Source: Typha latifolia
Lineage: Eukaryota > Streptophyta > Magnoliopsida > Poales > Typhaceae
DNA: 64,000 nucleotides
Reading direction: 5' to 3'
Assembly (NCBI GenBank): GCA_019914945.1
Contig: CM034103.1
Location: 14,102,785-14,166,784 of the forward strand
The notes below the pieces were generated by a model that worked only from the letters and a program-made list of their open reading frames with translations, had not been told where the DNA came from and searched no databases. The position numbers and the translations under genes were made by a program. This document shows positions 23,832 to 35,788 of the stretch, one piece after another (the stretch's first letter is position 1; every line of letters starts with the position of its first letter).

Positions 23832-25901
23832 ATGGAAATTCCTGCAGATCATTTTGAGGAAACTCCACAACAAACAAAGAAGAAGGGTGGTCTTAAGACT
23901 ATACCTTTTATTGTGGGTAATTAATTATTTCTTAATCCTTTTCCTTCTTTTTATCCTATGTCTGTCTTCATTAATAATTTGCAGTCAAACTAGCAAATTA
24001 GTATCTTTCTATGTACTTAATGTTTATGTGGATTCATATATATGCATATGCTCGTATCTTTTCTAGCGAATGAAATTTTCGAAAGGGTTGCAAGCAGTGG
24101 GCTTCATGCAAATATGATCATTTACCTCACAAAAATATACCATATGAGTTCTGCCACTGGCTTGAGTGTCCTCTATATCTGGGGGGCAGTGACAAATTTC
24201 CTACCAATTTTTGGGGCATTCTTGTCTGATTCATATCTAGGCCGCTTCAAAGTGATCGCTATCGGATCGGTTGTGAGTCTAATTGTAAGAAACTTCTGAT
24301 TTCCATTCTAATAATCTTATTGCTTTCATGGTTACAAATTCAGATACTAATAGTGTCTTCCTTTTGTGCAAGGGGATGGTTCTTCTATTGCTAACTGCAA
24401 CGCTACCTACTTATAAGAAACCTCCTTATTGTAGAGATGATGGTAGTTCTTGTCTTGCCAGTAATGCCTCCATTGCTCCATGGCAATTTCCCCTTCTTTT
24501 CTCGGCTTTCGCTTTCATGTCGGTAGGAGCAGGTGGGATTAGGCCTTGCTCGTTAGCCTTTGGTGCGGACCAGTTGAACCAGAAGAACAACCCTCACAAT
24601 GAGAGGAGGCTGCAGTCCTTCTTCAACTGGTATTACACGTCCCTCGGGATCTCCATCGTGATCGCGGTGACGGTCGTCGTCTATATACAAGAAAAGGATG
24701 GATGGCCGATCGGTTTCGGTGTCTCGGCAGCACTCATGCTGCTCTCTGTCATCTTATTCCTGCTAGGCTCTCCTCTGTACATCAAGTTGGAAGGTGACAA
24801 GAGCATGTTATCAGGGCTACTTCAGGTGATCGTCGCGAGTTTGCGAAACCGAAGACTAGCCCTTCCACCGCCGACAACTGACGGCCAGTGGTATCATAGC
24901 AAGTCAAAACTCAAAGTTCCATCAGAGAAATTAAGGTACGTTCAAACAGCATATTGCTTGGTTTCTGCATGCATGGTCTTCTTACTGTCTTGCCTTCCAA
25001 TTTAACTCATTTCAGGTTCTTGAACAAAGCTTGCATTATAAGAAATCCTGAGAAGGATTTGAACTCTGATGGGTCTGCTTCAAATCCATGGAGCTTATCA
25101 ACTGTGGAGCAAGTAGAAGACCTGAAGTCCGCAATCCGAGTGATCCCCCTCTGGTCTACCGGAATCATGACGGCGGTGGTCATCAACCAGCAATCGCTTC
25201 CGGTTCTACAAGCGGGCACCATGGACCGCCACCTCGGATCTCATTTCCAGATACCCGCAGCTTCTTTCAGCGTCTTCGCAATCATCACAATAACTGTATG
25301 GGTCGCCATCTACGATCGTGTAGTCGTCCCTCGCCTCGCAAAAATCACCGGTAGGCCTCGGGGCCTTGGCCTAAAGCAGCGGATGGGGATCGGTTTGATG
25401 TTACTATGCGTGGCCACAGCGGTGGCGGCGAGCGTGGAACGTGTTCGACGGAGAACTGCGATCGAGCAAGGCCTCGCGGGGAATGGCAAAGGGATGGTGA
25501 ACATGTCTGCAATGTGGCTAGTTCCACAGTACTGCTTGACTGGCTTAGCTGAGGCCTTTAACATAATTGGGCAGATAGAGTTCTACTACTCTGAGTTCCC
25601 TAAGAGCATGGCAAGCATTGGAATCTCTATGTTTTCCTTCGGAATGGGTGTTGGTAACTTGGTTGGTACTCTAATTGTTCAGCTCATCGAGAAGGTCAGT
25701 AAGGGGGGTGGAAGAGTAGGTTGGCTGGACAACAACCTAAACAAGGGGCACTGTGACTACTACTACTGGTTCATTGCATTCCTATGTGTTGTTAATTGTT
25801 TCTACTTCCTTCTTTGTAGTCGGGCATATGGTGAAGAGGGGGAGAATAGGGTGTGGGAAGAGAGGGAAGTAAAGGAAGAGCTGCAGAGTGGATCTGCATA
25901 G
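23832..25901 (+). CDS. NRT1/PTR family (NPF) proton-coupled transporter, NPF1-like
   Basis: Four exons, 23832-23916, 24067-24284, 24373-24935 and 25016-25901, give 583 residues, the standard NPF length. The ATG at 23832 (MEIPADHF) lies just before the first membrane helix. The proton-coupling motif ExxER is intact as EIFER at residues 31-35. Further family marks are GAFLSDSYLGR, the GAGGIRPCSLAFGADQL segment, FFNWYY, and FYYSEFPKSMASIGISMFSFGMGVGNL near the C-terminus. About 12 membrane helices are readable, with a charged central loop of about 100 residues. NPF proteins carry nitrate, peptides, hormones or glucosinolates with protons at the plasma membrane or tonoplast. Sequence places it nearest NPF1/NPF2-type nitrate carriers, but the substrate is not predictable. 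Exons are GC-rich from 24600 on. Confidence 0.92.
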
Positions 25902-27459
25902 AGTTCCTCCCTGTAAAAGCATGCAAGCGACTGTAATACTCCTTAGGAATGTTTGTGAAGAAACACTAGTTGCTTGCTTTAAAGTTGGGATTTTTCTTGT
26001 TGTTCATTGCTCTGTTCAGGCGTCGTGCCGCTTTCCTTCCTTCTCCCTTAAACTGGTAGACGGGAGTGGATCAATCACTGTCTCCTTCTCCTTGCTTCCA
26101 AGTTAGCCTGTCTTTTCTTGCTTGGCCTGTACCTCCGCCGGAGTTGATCCGGCGGGTATGGCGTGAGGTAGCCGATGGTTGTCATGGTGAAGTCGATGGC
26201 TGTGCTCGGTACTCGATCGAGTGGCAGATTAGCGACGAGCTATAGAGCTATATATATAGTGAGAAGGGTTGGAATTTTTTCTCGCCAATCGGCCGATGCC
26301 ACTGACTCTCTCAGCTGCGCGCCGAAGTAATAGTATTGATTTAAGTTGCCTCGTGTCTGGCACAAGGGTTGATGAATAACGTTCTCACTCGGGGTGAGTC
26401 ATCTTGATTTTAATTTAAAAATAATATCCCCTGAAGTGATGCTATGTGATCTCAATTGAATTATTAGATACCGTTGGGTGGATGAGCTCTGTTAACGATC
26501 TGAATAGTGAGCATTAACTCCTTTTTTTTTTTTTCTTTTTTCTCTTCTGTAAAATAACTTCATTAACTAAAATTAGGTTTCGAGTTCAAAAAGTTACATT
26601 CACCTGCCATGCCTATACAAAGATCCAACAAACATCTTTAATTCGAATACATTAGTTGCTAAAAAAAAATAAAGTTGAATAAAATGATTAGACTTCAATA
26701 CTCTCAGAAAAGTTAAAAAAATAAAAAATAAATATTAAAGATAGAGAAGTTTTTTTTTAAAAAAATTTAAATTTTTTTTCACTCATTTCTAATAATCAAC
26801 AACCACAGCAGTCAAAACTCAAAAGTGTAAATGATTTAAGGAAAAAGAAAAGGATTCAGTTTTAATATACTCACATTTTATTTCATCATAGGTGTAAATC
26901 ACACCTTGCACCGTTGCACTGCAACTGCACGCACCTACTGCACATCGTTTCCAAGTAGTATGGTATTTGTACCAATTTTCTTTATTCTTTATACGCTGTC
27001 TACAGTAGGTAGTTCGTGCGTTCAATAAATAGAGCAATGATTCTATACTAAATATAAATATTTTATACATGTGACTAGATAAATTTTTAAAAAAAATTAG
27101 AATTTAAGTATTTTTGTATTGCTATTCATATAATCGTTTCTTTAATCATAAGAGTGTCAACTTCTAGTAATTTATTATTATTTTTATATTTTATAAAATT
27201 TGGATAGTTAAGAAAAAAATAAAGTATGACTAATTTATTTTTATAATTTAGAAAAGAGATGTATGCTTTTAGTTCATATACCGATGCTTTCGATTAATTT
27301 TAACCGTTAGAATGGAAGAGAAAAATGAATAGTTATTATCGGATCATTTGCCCAATAAATAACCCTCGCCCTCCCCCCTTATTTATTAAAAAAATCTCAT
27401 CTCTATTGGCATCTCCATCTCTATCTCCATCTCCATCTCCGATCTAAAGAGGGAAAGAT
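25902..27459. other. Intergenic, NPF 3' flank to peroxiredoxin promoter
   Basis: AT-rich with homopolymer runs (26520-26535, 26750-26780). No supported gene. A CATCTC-repeat leader (27395-27440) precedes the peroxiredoxin start. Confidence 0.6.
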
Positions 27460-30400
27460 ATGGCTCCGATCGCAGTAGGCGATTCGATCCCCGACGGTAC
27501 TTTGGGTTGGTTCGATGAGGACGACAAGCTCCAGCAAGTTTCCATCCATGCCCTCGCCGCCGGCAAGAAGGTCATCCTCTTCGGTGTCCCCGGTGCCTTC
27601 ACCCCCACTTGCAGGTAATCACTTTTGCCCGTTCCTTTTATTATGTGCCGGAATGGTATTTCCTACCGATCCATGCCATTCTTCGCAGTTTTTTTTTTTT
27701 TTTGCTTTGTTTTGGTCTTCCTTGTTTATGGGAAATTCTAATAAAATAAGGACTATTTGCAACGCAAAAAAATAAGAAATAAAGAGGAAGTAAAACGAGA
27801 AGCTCCTTTTCTTAAGAAATATATTCTACGGTGTCGGTGGCCATGGATCGGTATTAAATATTAGTTTTTATTATAGAGGAAGTAAAAAATGTCATCTTTT
27901 TCTCTGACAACTTTAAAGTCAACAAATGGTTTTAAAAGTAGAGTCTTTTTTTTTTCTAAGGGAATTTTAGAAGTAAAGTCCGGACATTAAATCTTGCTGC
28001 TGATTCTACTGAATTGGAGTAAAAAAGGTGAAAACTTTTAATTCTTAATTCTGAAAATGAAATTAAATGGATTCTTCCTGAAGTGATTTCCATGTGAGCA
28101 AGGAAAATTAAATTCTAGTAGTCATTATGTTGGTAGGATATTTTTTTCATCTTGCACCTGCTAGTTCGAATTAGATACACACTATATTGTTTCCTCTGGG
28201 AAAGTATATTAGAATCACATGTTTGGTAACTGTACAATCCAGACTAACTAACTCATTTATTAGATCGGACAATCTACTGAATTCTAAATATATATTGATC
28301 AAACGTTTATAAATAATGATGTTTTGCAGTTGTTAATGGTAAATTGAGTATGATTGTCAATCTACTTTACATGGATGAGCACAGTAATATAATGATGCAA
28401 TATAATAGAAAGAAGAAAATACCACTTTTGGTTTAGTAATTGGCTATTTGAAAAACTGATGAGCTCGAATTTTGGTTGTAGACATAATCGAATGATGGTA
28501 AAACATAGTTGAAGAGCTGCTTTGTCATAACTGATCTACAAGATTCTAAACAACTAGGAACGTCAACTAATGTGATTTGTTGGATATTTGTTTTAGCTTT
28601 TAGCTGATTATATAATTTGGTGCAGTATGCAGCATGTGCCGAGCTTCATTCAAAGTGCAGAAGAGCTGAAATCCAAGGGTGTTGATGAGATCCTTCTTGT
28701 TAGTGGTATATTGCCATCCTTTCTTTTTAAATTACTGTGAGTTCATCTGTTTGAAGTTTATAGATTTTGCATTTATTATTAAGCTTCTCATATGTACACG
28801 CTTGTAGTATTAGCGGTTGAGATCTAATATATCTATCCTGACAGGGCAATTAATTTGAGGCATTCCACAGACCTATAATTTTAACTTATAGGGAGTCGAA
28901 ACCTATTTTCAGTTATTGATGTCTCCATATCCGCTGGGTGATTGTTAACATAACTTAGAAATGTTTATTATTCACTCTGAAGTTTGACATCAGCAGATCT
29001 CAAATATCGGGAAGAGCTAGAATTCATCTTCATTCTGTGATTATATCCTAGAAGATCTGCCCAATTGTAAAAGGGAGAAATCAAATAGAATGAGAAGATT
29101 GTATTTTCATTGAGATGAATGGTGTACATAAATAGGAGGAGATTACAACATACCTATCCAATAAATTAGGATAGAGCTGCTATATACAAGGAAGGTGAAT
29201 AACTATACAAGGAATGTAGAAAATAAAAAGATAACAACAGATTGACCAAATCAATTACAATAGTAACTGAATCTGTTGTCGATATTTCTTTCCAACACTC
29301 TTGCTCAAGTTGGAGAGTGGATATCCTGCAGTCCCGACTTGCGAACCATAGGCACAAGGGTTTCCTTTTCCAAAGGTTTAGCAGATCTATTAATGAGTTG
29401 AACCGGTATACTTGGTAATTATTGAACCATCTTGAATCTTGTTTCGGATGTAGTGACAGTCCATTTCTATGTGTCTTGTGTGTTCATGAAAGACTGGTTG
29501 GCTGCTATATGCAAAGCAACTTTATTGTCACAGTATAAGGAAGCAGGTCCATGATGAATAAGGCCTAAGTCTTATAATAGGCATCGAAGCCATGTTAGCT
29601 CACAACAGACTCTAGTCATTGCACGGTATTCTGCTTCGATTGAAGACAATAATACTGTTTTTTGCCGTTTTGATCTCCATGATATTATTGAGGGCCCAAA
29701 TAACACATAGTAGCTTGTAGTGGACCGTCTAGTAAGAGGACAACCTCCATAGTCCGAATCATAGTAGGTTCACAATTTCAAGTCACTATTTGAAGAAAGA
29801 ATAGATCTTGACCTGAGGCACCCTTTAGATATCAAACAACGCGTAAGGCTGCTTCCATATGACGTCTTCTGGGTTGGTACATGAACCTACTCAAGACAAA
29901 CAAAATAGGTGATATCTGGTCTTGAAAATATATTAGGCGGCCAACAAATCTTTTGTATCAGCGTAGGTTTCTAAGCAATTTATCTTTGTCAGATAGTTTT
30001 AAGCCTCTCTCCATAGGAGTGTCCATTAGAGCAGCATTTAACAAGCCTTTCTTTTTGGTGAAGAGGGAGTAGTCAGCTCGTGATTGTACAAAGTTAGTAA
30101 AAGTGTTGACAGAAGAAAACTTTGAAAACTACTGGCGAGAGGCTTGCTTCAATCTGTAGAGCAATTTGTGTAGGCAACAAACAATATTCCTCCCCTTGTT
30201 TTTGAAGCCCCGGGGATGGAGACATATAAATCTCTTTAGTTAAGTCACTTTGGAGGAAGACGTTGTAGATGTCAAGTTGATGGAGTGGCCAGCCCTTGGC
30301 AGCAGCTAATGCAAGAAGACCGCAAACAAAACTTTTATTTGCTGTAAGAGAGTTTCTTAGTAGTCGATCCCCTTCATTTTGGTGAAGCCTTTTGCAACAA

Positions 30401-33400
30401 GACACGCCTTATATTGCTCTATTGTGCCATCATATGTATGTTTGAGCTTGTAAACCCACCGACATCTTATTGGTTTCTTGCCTACCGAAAAAGGGGTTAG
30501 ACTCTATGTGCCGTTGGCGGCAAGGGCATCTAACTCAAACTTCATTGTGGCACGCTATGCAGGGTTGGTGATAGCTTCATTGTAAGAGGCTGGTTCTCGT
30601 TCTTGATTGACAGAAGCAAGAAACGATTTGTGCACAGTTGTATGGCGATAATAGAAGATGTAATTGGTCAGTGGGTATCTTGCCTCTTTGCGCGAATCTG
30701 GAGAGAAAGTGTCTTGATCGAAGCAAGGATGCGTGGTAGTGGAGCAGAGGTAATCATTTAACCTCACGAGTGGATTAGATTGTCAAGTGGAGTGGCGGAG
30801 AGGAATACTAGCTAGTGGTGGTGGTTCTTGTGTTCTGGTAGAGTGAATGGTGGTTGTACGGTTGGGTGGCGATGGCGGTGAGAAAGTAGAGTGGAGAAGG
30901 GTGCTTGGGGAAGAAGTTTTAGGTGGAATCGGTGGAGGCGGGCGGTCTCAGCAACGATGTGTGGAGGATAGGTGGCGGTTGCTGGTGTTGTGGTGGTGGA
31001 GTTGCGGTGGAGGGTGCTGGTGAGGTTGCCAATGTGGGTTTAGATGGGCCAGCATCCAGGGATCGTAGAAAAGATGGTGGGTTAGGTGATGGTGACGTGG
31101 GCGAGTTGGGTTCAATATTGGTGTTGGTTTGAAGGAATGGTCATATGGGCTTAATGGCATGTATCATCTCCCGTAATGGGCTTTGCTGTTTGGGTCAATG
31201 GAAAGGGCAGAGAATAGGTATTATTTGGAGAATAAGGGAAAATATCTTCTTTAAAGTGGATGTCTTTGCTTGTGAAAATTCTTTTGGTTGATAAATCAAA
31301 AAGTTTGTAACCTTTTTGACCTATGAAAATGGAAGATGTAGCTCAGTAGTTAAATTTATGAGAAGTATGGACGTTGGTGGCATAAGCCAAGCAACCAAAA
31401 ACACATAGGTGGAAAAAAATAGGAGATTTTGAGTAAAGAAGCTCGAATGGTGTTTTGTCGCCTAGAATTGGAGAGGGTACCCGATTGATGATGTGAGAAT
31501 GTGATGGTATTTGTGTTCCACAACCTCATTTTGTTGAGGTGTGTAGAAGCAAGAATGTTGAAAAATGACACCGTTATCTTGAAAAAAAGATTGAAGAGAG
31601 ATAAATTTGCCACCATTATCACTTCGAACAATTTTGACGTGAGTTTCAAATTGAGTAGAAACATAACTAAAAAAATGTTTTTAAAAACAGTTGTGTTTTA
31701 TCTTTATGTCACATCAAAAATATCTAAGTAAAATGTGAATAATCGTCGACAATGGTGAGAAATTAATGAGAACCAGAAAGGAAAAGATGTCGATAGCAGC
31801 CCCAAATATCACAATGAATAACATCAAATGGTTTGATAGAAAAAGTATTACGGATATTGAAAGGTAAACGACTTTGTTTGACAAGTGGACAAGTGGAGCA
31901 AGCTTTATTGGAATTAGCAAAAAAATTAAAAAAATTTTGGGCAATAAAATTCAAACGGGAAGACGATACATGTCTTAAGCGGTTGTCCCAAAGGTCGGTA
32001 GGTGAGATGGTGAGATTGCATGCCAATTAGTTTGAGGATGTGGCTTGTTTAGTAGTAGATTTTTCAGCTCCTAATGCCACTAGATAATAGAGTCTGTCAA
32101 CCATTTCACCTAAACCATATCTTCCTCATATCTAGATCTTGCAAAATACACCAATAAGGAAAAAATGTCACTGAACAATTTAAGCTCCTTGTCAATCGCC
32201 CTACTGACAATAAATCAACTTTGAATATAGGAATAGATAACACATCATGCAATTTTTAGACAGAATGCAATGACATAGATCATTTAGCTATAGTTTTGGC
32301 CTTCTCTCTACTAGGTAATAATAAGGGTGACAATGAGCAACTTGTCTTTGTGCAGTATTTTTGATAATGAGATGATATGATTGGTTGCACTACTATCGAT
32401 AATCTAATTACGACGAGCTAATTTAGACAAACCTGATTTTGTAACTATATTTACCTTAGGATTGGGGGTACCTTCTGCCCGATTATTGAGAAGTTCCATA
32501 ATCTATTTTAATTGGGCTTCTGTAAATGTGGTGTTAGATCCACCTTCTTCATAGCCCACTTGGTTGACTGCAGAGTAATTAGGTCGATCAAAGCCTAGGC
32601 TCGGATTGGACTTGAACTTTGGATGACCAGGTGAGTAGCCATGGAGTTTGTAATATTTTTGGACCCAACTTTTCAGGACTAGGTCCACTATGTTGGTGAT
32701 TAAAATTAGAGTGATCACGATTGGGCTGGGCCTTATAAGGCCGATCGCTCCTCTCGCTCTTCCTTGGCACTAGCGGATGGAGCTTGCGGACAGCCACGAC
32801 AGCAATTGAGGTTGGCTGAGTGGAGGAGGAAGCAACACCTAGATGACGTTGCTTCTCCTCTTGAGCAACGGAGGAGTATGCTTCGCGAACCGAAGGGGAA
32901 GGTATTAGGAGGATCTGGCTGCGGATTGTATTGTAAGATTCATTCAAATTCATTAGAAATCGCATTACCTTTTGTTGATCTGATTGTGGTTTTCACAATG
33001 CATCCCTAGCTCGTCCCATAGAGTTTTCAATCGAGTGTAATAGGTGGAGACAGAAGTAGTTTCTTGTTTGTGGAAGGCGATATCCCGCTGGATCTCGAAG
33101 ATGTGAGTTAGGTTGTCCTAAAAGGATCGAGGGTCAAGGTTCTCCCAAACTTTTCTAGCAGTAGAACAAAAATTTACACTGTCGGTGATTTTAAGATCAC
33201 AGGTGTTGACTATCCAGGAATGGATAATGTCATTGCATTTGACCAGATGGCGTGACCTTCATAATCATCTGCTTCTGAAGGAGCTGAGATAGACCCATTA
33301 ATGAATCCGAGCTTATTTCTTGTATTTCAAGGCTCAAATCATGGATCTTGGATCCAACCAAAATAGTTATCTCAATTAAGGGGTTTGGAAACGAGGGCCA

Positions 33401-34382
33401 ATGATGGATGACGAATTAGAGAAGTCGGCAGGGGATTTTTCTTTCCTTGCCTTTGATGGATCTATGGAACTGGTAGAACAACACCTTGGGAAGAAGAATG
33501 ATCATCTTCAACCATTAAGGGTAATGAAGGTTTCTGTGGATTAGGGTATGGCTGCCATAGAATTTGGTTGCTAGTGTTCTAGCACTGATACCATATAAAA
33601 GGAAGAAAGCAAATAGAATGAGAAGATTGTATTTTCATTGAGATGAATCGTGCCTCTCCTACAATCAAGCTTACCTATCCAACAAATTAGGATAGAGTTG
33701 CTATATACAATGAAGGTGAATAACTATACAAGGACTGTATATAACAAAAAAAAACAAATTAATCAAATCAATTACAATAGTAACTGAATCTGTTGTCGAT
33801 ATTTCCTTCCAACACATGTTTCTGACAAGTGTGATTTTCTTGTTTAAGAAAAGCCACTGTTCATCTACCTTAATCTTCCTAATTGTCAAATACATTGTAG
33901 TCGTCACTTATCCTGGTGTTCTGATGTGATTGCCAATCTAATCATTTTTCTGATAATAGGACTACAAACTATGTTCCTTTGTCATTGCTATTTTATTACT
34001 CTTGTGGTAAAAGCTCCTAAAATGGTCAAAGCATTAGCGGAGGTCTCTCTAATGCATAGCTTTCCACGTTGTTATAGCATCAGTAAGACTACATATTTCT
34101 TAGCATTTTGTTTTTATTTCTGTTGCAGTTAATGACCCCTTCGTCATGAAGGCTTGGGCGAAGACATATCCTGAGAACAAGCATGTTAAGTTCATCTCTG
34201 ATGGCTCAGGAATTTACACCCATGCACTTGGTCTTGAGCTTGACCTTTCTGAGAAAGGGCTTGGGATTCGTTCCCGAAGGTTTGCTCTTCTTGCTGATGA
34301 CCTCAAGGTCAAGGTAGCCAACATTGAGGAGGGCGGTGCATTCACCATATCAGGGGCAGATGAGATCCTCAAGGCACTCTAA
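27460..34382 (+). CDS. PRXIIC: Type II peroxiredoxin (PRXIIC-like), split by a transposon-bearing intron
   Basis: Three exons, 27460-27614, 28626-28705 and 34129-34382, encode 162 residues, exactly the cytosolic PRXII length. No transit peptide is seen. The family reduces hydrogen and alkyl peroxides, usually recharged by glutaredoxin or thioredoxin. The peroxidatic Cys51 sits in GAFTPTCS. The resolving Cys expected at residue 76 is Leu here (EILLVSV), and no other Cys exists in the protein, so it would have to work as a 1-Cys enzyme. The C-terminal half ([39 protein letters not shown]) is typical. Intron 2 is 5423 bp because it contains an antisense Ty1/copia element of 4749 bp. Splice sites look normal, so the gene is probably still expressed. 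Confidence 0.93.
29066..29297 (-). repeat. 3' LTR of the copia element
   Basis: A direct repeat of the sequence at 33594-33814. It contains a shared block with TAGAATGAGAAGATTG and the shared inner/outer end TTTCCAACA. It is the downstream LTR because the element reads on the minus strand. Confidence 0.9.
29440..29660 (-). pseudogene. RNase H fragment of the copia element
   Basis: The minus strand reads [16 protein letters not shown] sequence, then a damaged form of the copia motif for pairing and cutting, close to the 3' LTR. Stops interrupt it. Confidence 0.7.
30050..30460 (-). pseudogene. Reverse transcriptase fragment of the copia element
   Basis: The minus strand shows the copia RT landmark [22 protein letters not shown] followed by EIYMSPSPG. 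The Asn-Ala-Phe-Leu motif has become Asn-Val-Phe-Leu, and frameshifts follow. It is not functional as it stands. Confidence 0.85.
31250..32030 (-). pseudogene. Gag-pre-integrase and integrase fragment of the copia element
   Basis: The minus strand reads [19 protein letters not shown] and [14 protein letters not shown], the gag-pre-integrase zinc-binding pattern, then [13 protein letters not shown] at the start of the integrase core. Stops and frameshifts follow. Confidence 0.85.
32500..33500 (-). pseudogene. Gag (UBN2-type) fragment of the copia element
   Basis: The minus strand encodes gag-like sequence, including [17 protein letters not shown] and a [12 protein letters not shown] remnant near the zinc-knuckle region. 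Several frame breaks separate the pieces. Confidence 0.75.
33581..33593 (-). other. Primer-binding site of the copia element
   Basis: On the minus strand, TGGTATCAGTGCT immediately follows the 5' LTR. It matches the 3' end complement of initiator tRNA-Met (TGGTATCAGAGC) apart from one base, and fixes the element's orientation. Confidence 0.8.
33594..33814 (-). repeat. 5' LTR of the copia element
   Basis: A direct repeat of 29066-29297 with substitutions and a diverged segment at about 33650-33680. On the minus strand it precedes the primer-binding site. Confidence 0.9.
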
Positions 34383-35788
34383 GAAAATCCAGAAGCATTT
34401 TAGTGCTTCTGATATGAACTTCCAAATTGGTTGTTTCTCTTTATGTGGACTAAAATCTCATGCTTTTCAAGTTTTTATGGTGTTTGGTACTTTGATGACT
34501 TTGTATCTTGAGTGCTGCAGTACATGAGCCTCCTGTAGTTGGTACTTAATCTATATCTTTTGAATAAGTTCTATATGAACCTTTTGGAGTATACATTATT
34601 TATTATGATCTTTTGAATGTTGGTAGTTTCTCTTTTGGAATTCGCTGCCCAGCCCAATGTGTATGAATGAGGCTATCCTTCTGGATTGAGTTGTTCCAGA
34701 ATCACCTGCAAACTTGACTCTATGGATCAAGTTTTCATTATATCTTTTTTAAGGGGTAATTATATCTTATGAAACCTTAAATTTATTGTTTTTGTAACAC
34801 TTTTGTCTTACTAAACTATGTTGTGTCAATTGTCCATTTAATTATCTTTATTAAAAAAATATCACGTTAAAGATGTCTTCATGATCATTTTACTCGGCCT
34901 CACAAAAAATAAAACGGAAAATTTATATGAAAATAGATAATAGTTTTAAAGAGTTTACGTATAATTATCTTTATTATTTAAATTAACTTGGGTTTTTAAT
35001 CTCCACTTCTCGTGAGCAAAGAGAAAACCAAAACGTAGCACTTTGTCTTTTATCGAAACCTAACACTCTTCAAAGCCCATTATGAAATTTGAATAGGTAT
35101 AGCTTTCCAACGGTCAAATGTCTCTCCTATTAATAAAAGTAACGGGGACAAGCACAAGCGTGGTCCATAGATATGGTCGCGAGTCTTCCAAAGATCCTCC
35201 TTTATTATTGAACTTGGAGGACAGCAAGCCTCGGGAAGCGCGGCAACGGCTACTCGGCAAGATACGCACGCATCTTTATGCTGGGCGGCAGTGGGGCCCA
35301 CTCCTATAAGGCCCAACTTTAGGTGGACCCACGTACTCCTCCGTTCGAAAGGAGAGAGAGAGAGAGAGAGAGAGAAGGAAGAGAAGAGGAGTCCGCTGTT
35401 GCTCGCCACATTTCAAACATTTAAATTATAATCTCAAGGGCTTTTTAGATTTGTTTTTGCTCTCCTTTTGAGTTCAATGATCCGGAATTCATGTCGAGAT
35501 TGTACTTTGCGCTTGGAATCTATGTCTGATGTGTACGTGTCAGTGGTTGCATGGCTCAGCATGCAGTTTGCTGTTTATGGTTTGTTACAGGATGCAGAGA
35601 AGAACCAAGAAAGTAGCTTTGTCTCCATCTCTCTCTTTCTCCCATTAACAGTTGACACAATACAAACACTCTACTGTGAGAAAGCCCGACTCTTTTGTCT
35701 GTCTCTCGTCTCCTCCTCCCTCAAAGATCTCAAACTCACCTTAGAAGTGGGAACTCCTCTTGGTGATTCTAAGTTTGGGTAGGAAGGG
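34383..35788. other. Intergenic, PRXII 3' flank to ROP leader
   Basis: AT-rich 3' UTR sequence, then an AT-rich spacer. The probable ROP 5' leader (35470-35788) includes a CT-rich part. A GA microsatellite lies at 35352-35375. No other gene is supported. Confidence 0.55.
35352..35375. repeat. (GA)n microsatellite
   Basis: Twelve GA units about 410 bp upstream of the ROP start. GA runs near plant promoters can bind BBR/BPC proteins. Confidence 0.85.

Larger units (their letters stand above)
29066..33814 (-). mobile_element. Decayed Ty1/copia LTR retrotransposon in PRXII intron 2 (antisense)
   Basis: Two direct repeats of 232 and 221 bp flank about 4.3 kb of internal sequence. On the minus strand the LTRs begin TGTTGG. 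The 3' LTR ends TACA, and the 5' LTR has TATA at that point. A primer-binding site matching initiator tRNA-Met lies directly inside the 5' LTR. Internal protein fragments run in copia order on the minus strand: gag, gag-pre-integrase/integrase, reverse transcriptase, RNase H. All frames are broken. The LTRs differ at many positions plus a block near their middle, so the insertion is old. No clear target-site duplication is visible (CCAAT to the left, CATGT to the right). Confidence 0.92.

Noticed and set aside
29061..33819. Target-site duplication of the copia element
   Set aside because: The five bases on each side (CCAAT and CATGT) do not match, so no duplication is claimed. Mutation or recombination may have erased it.
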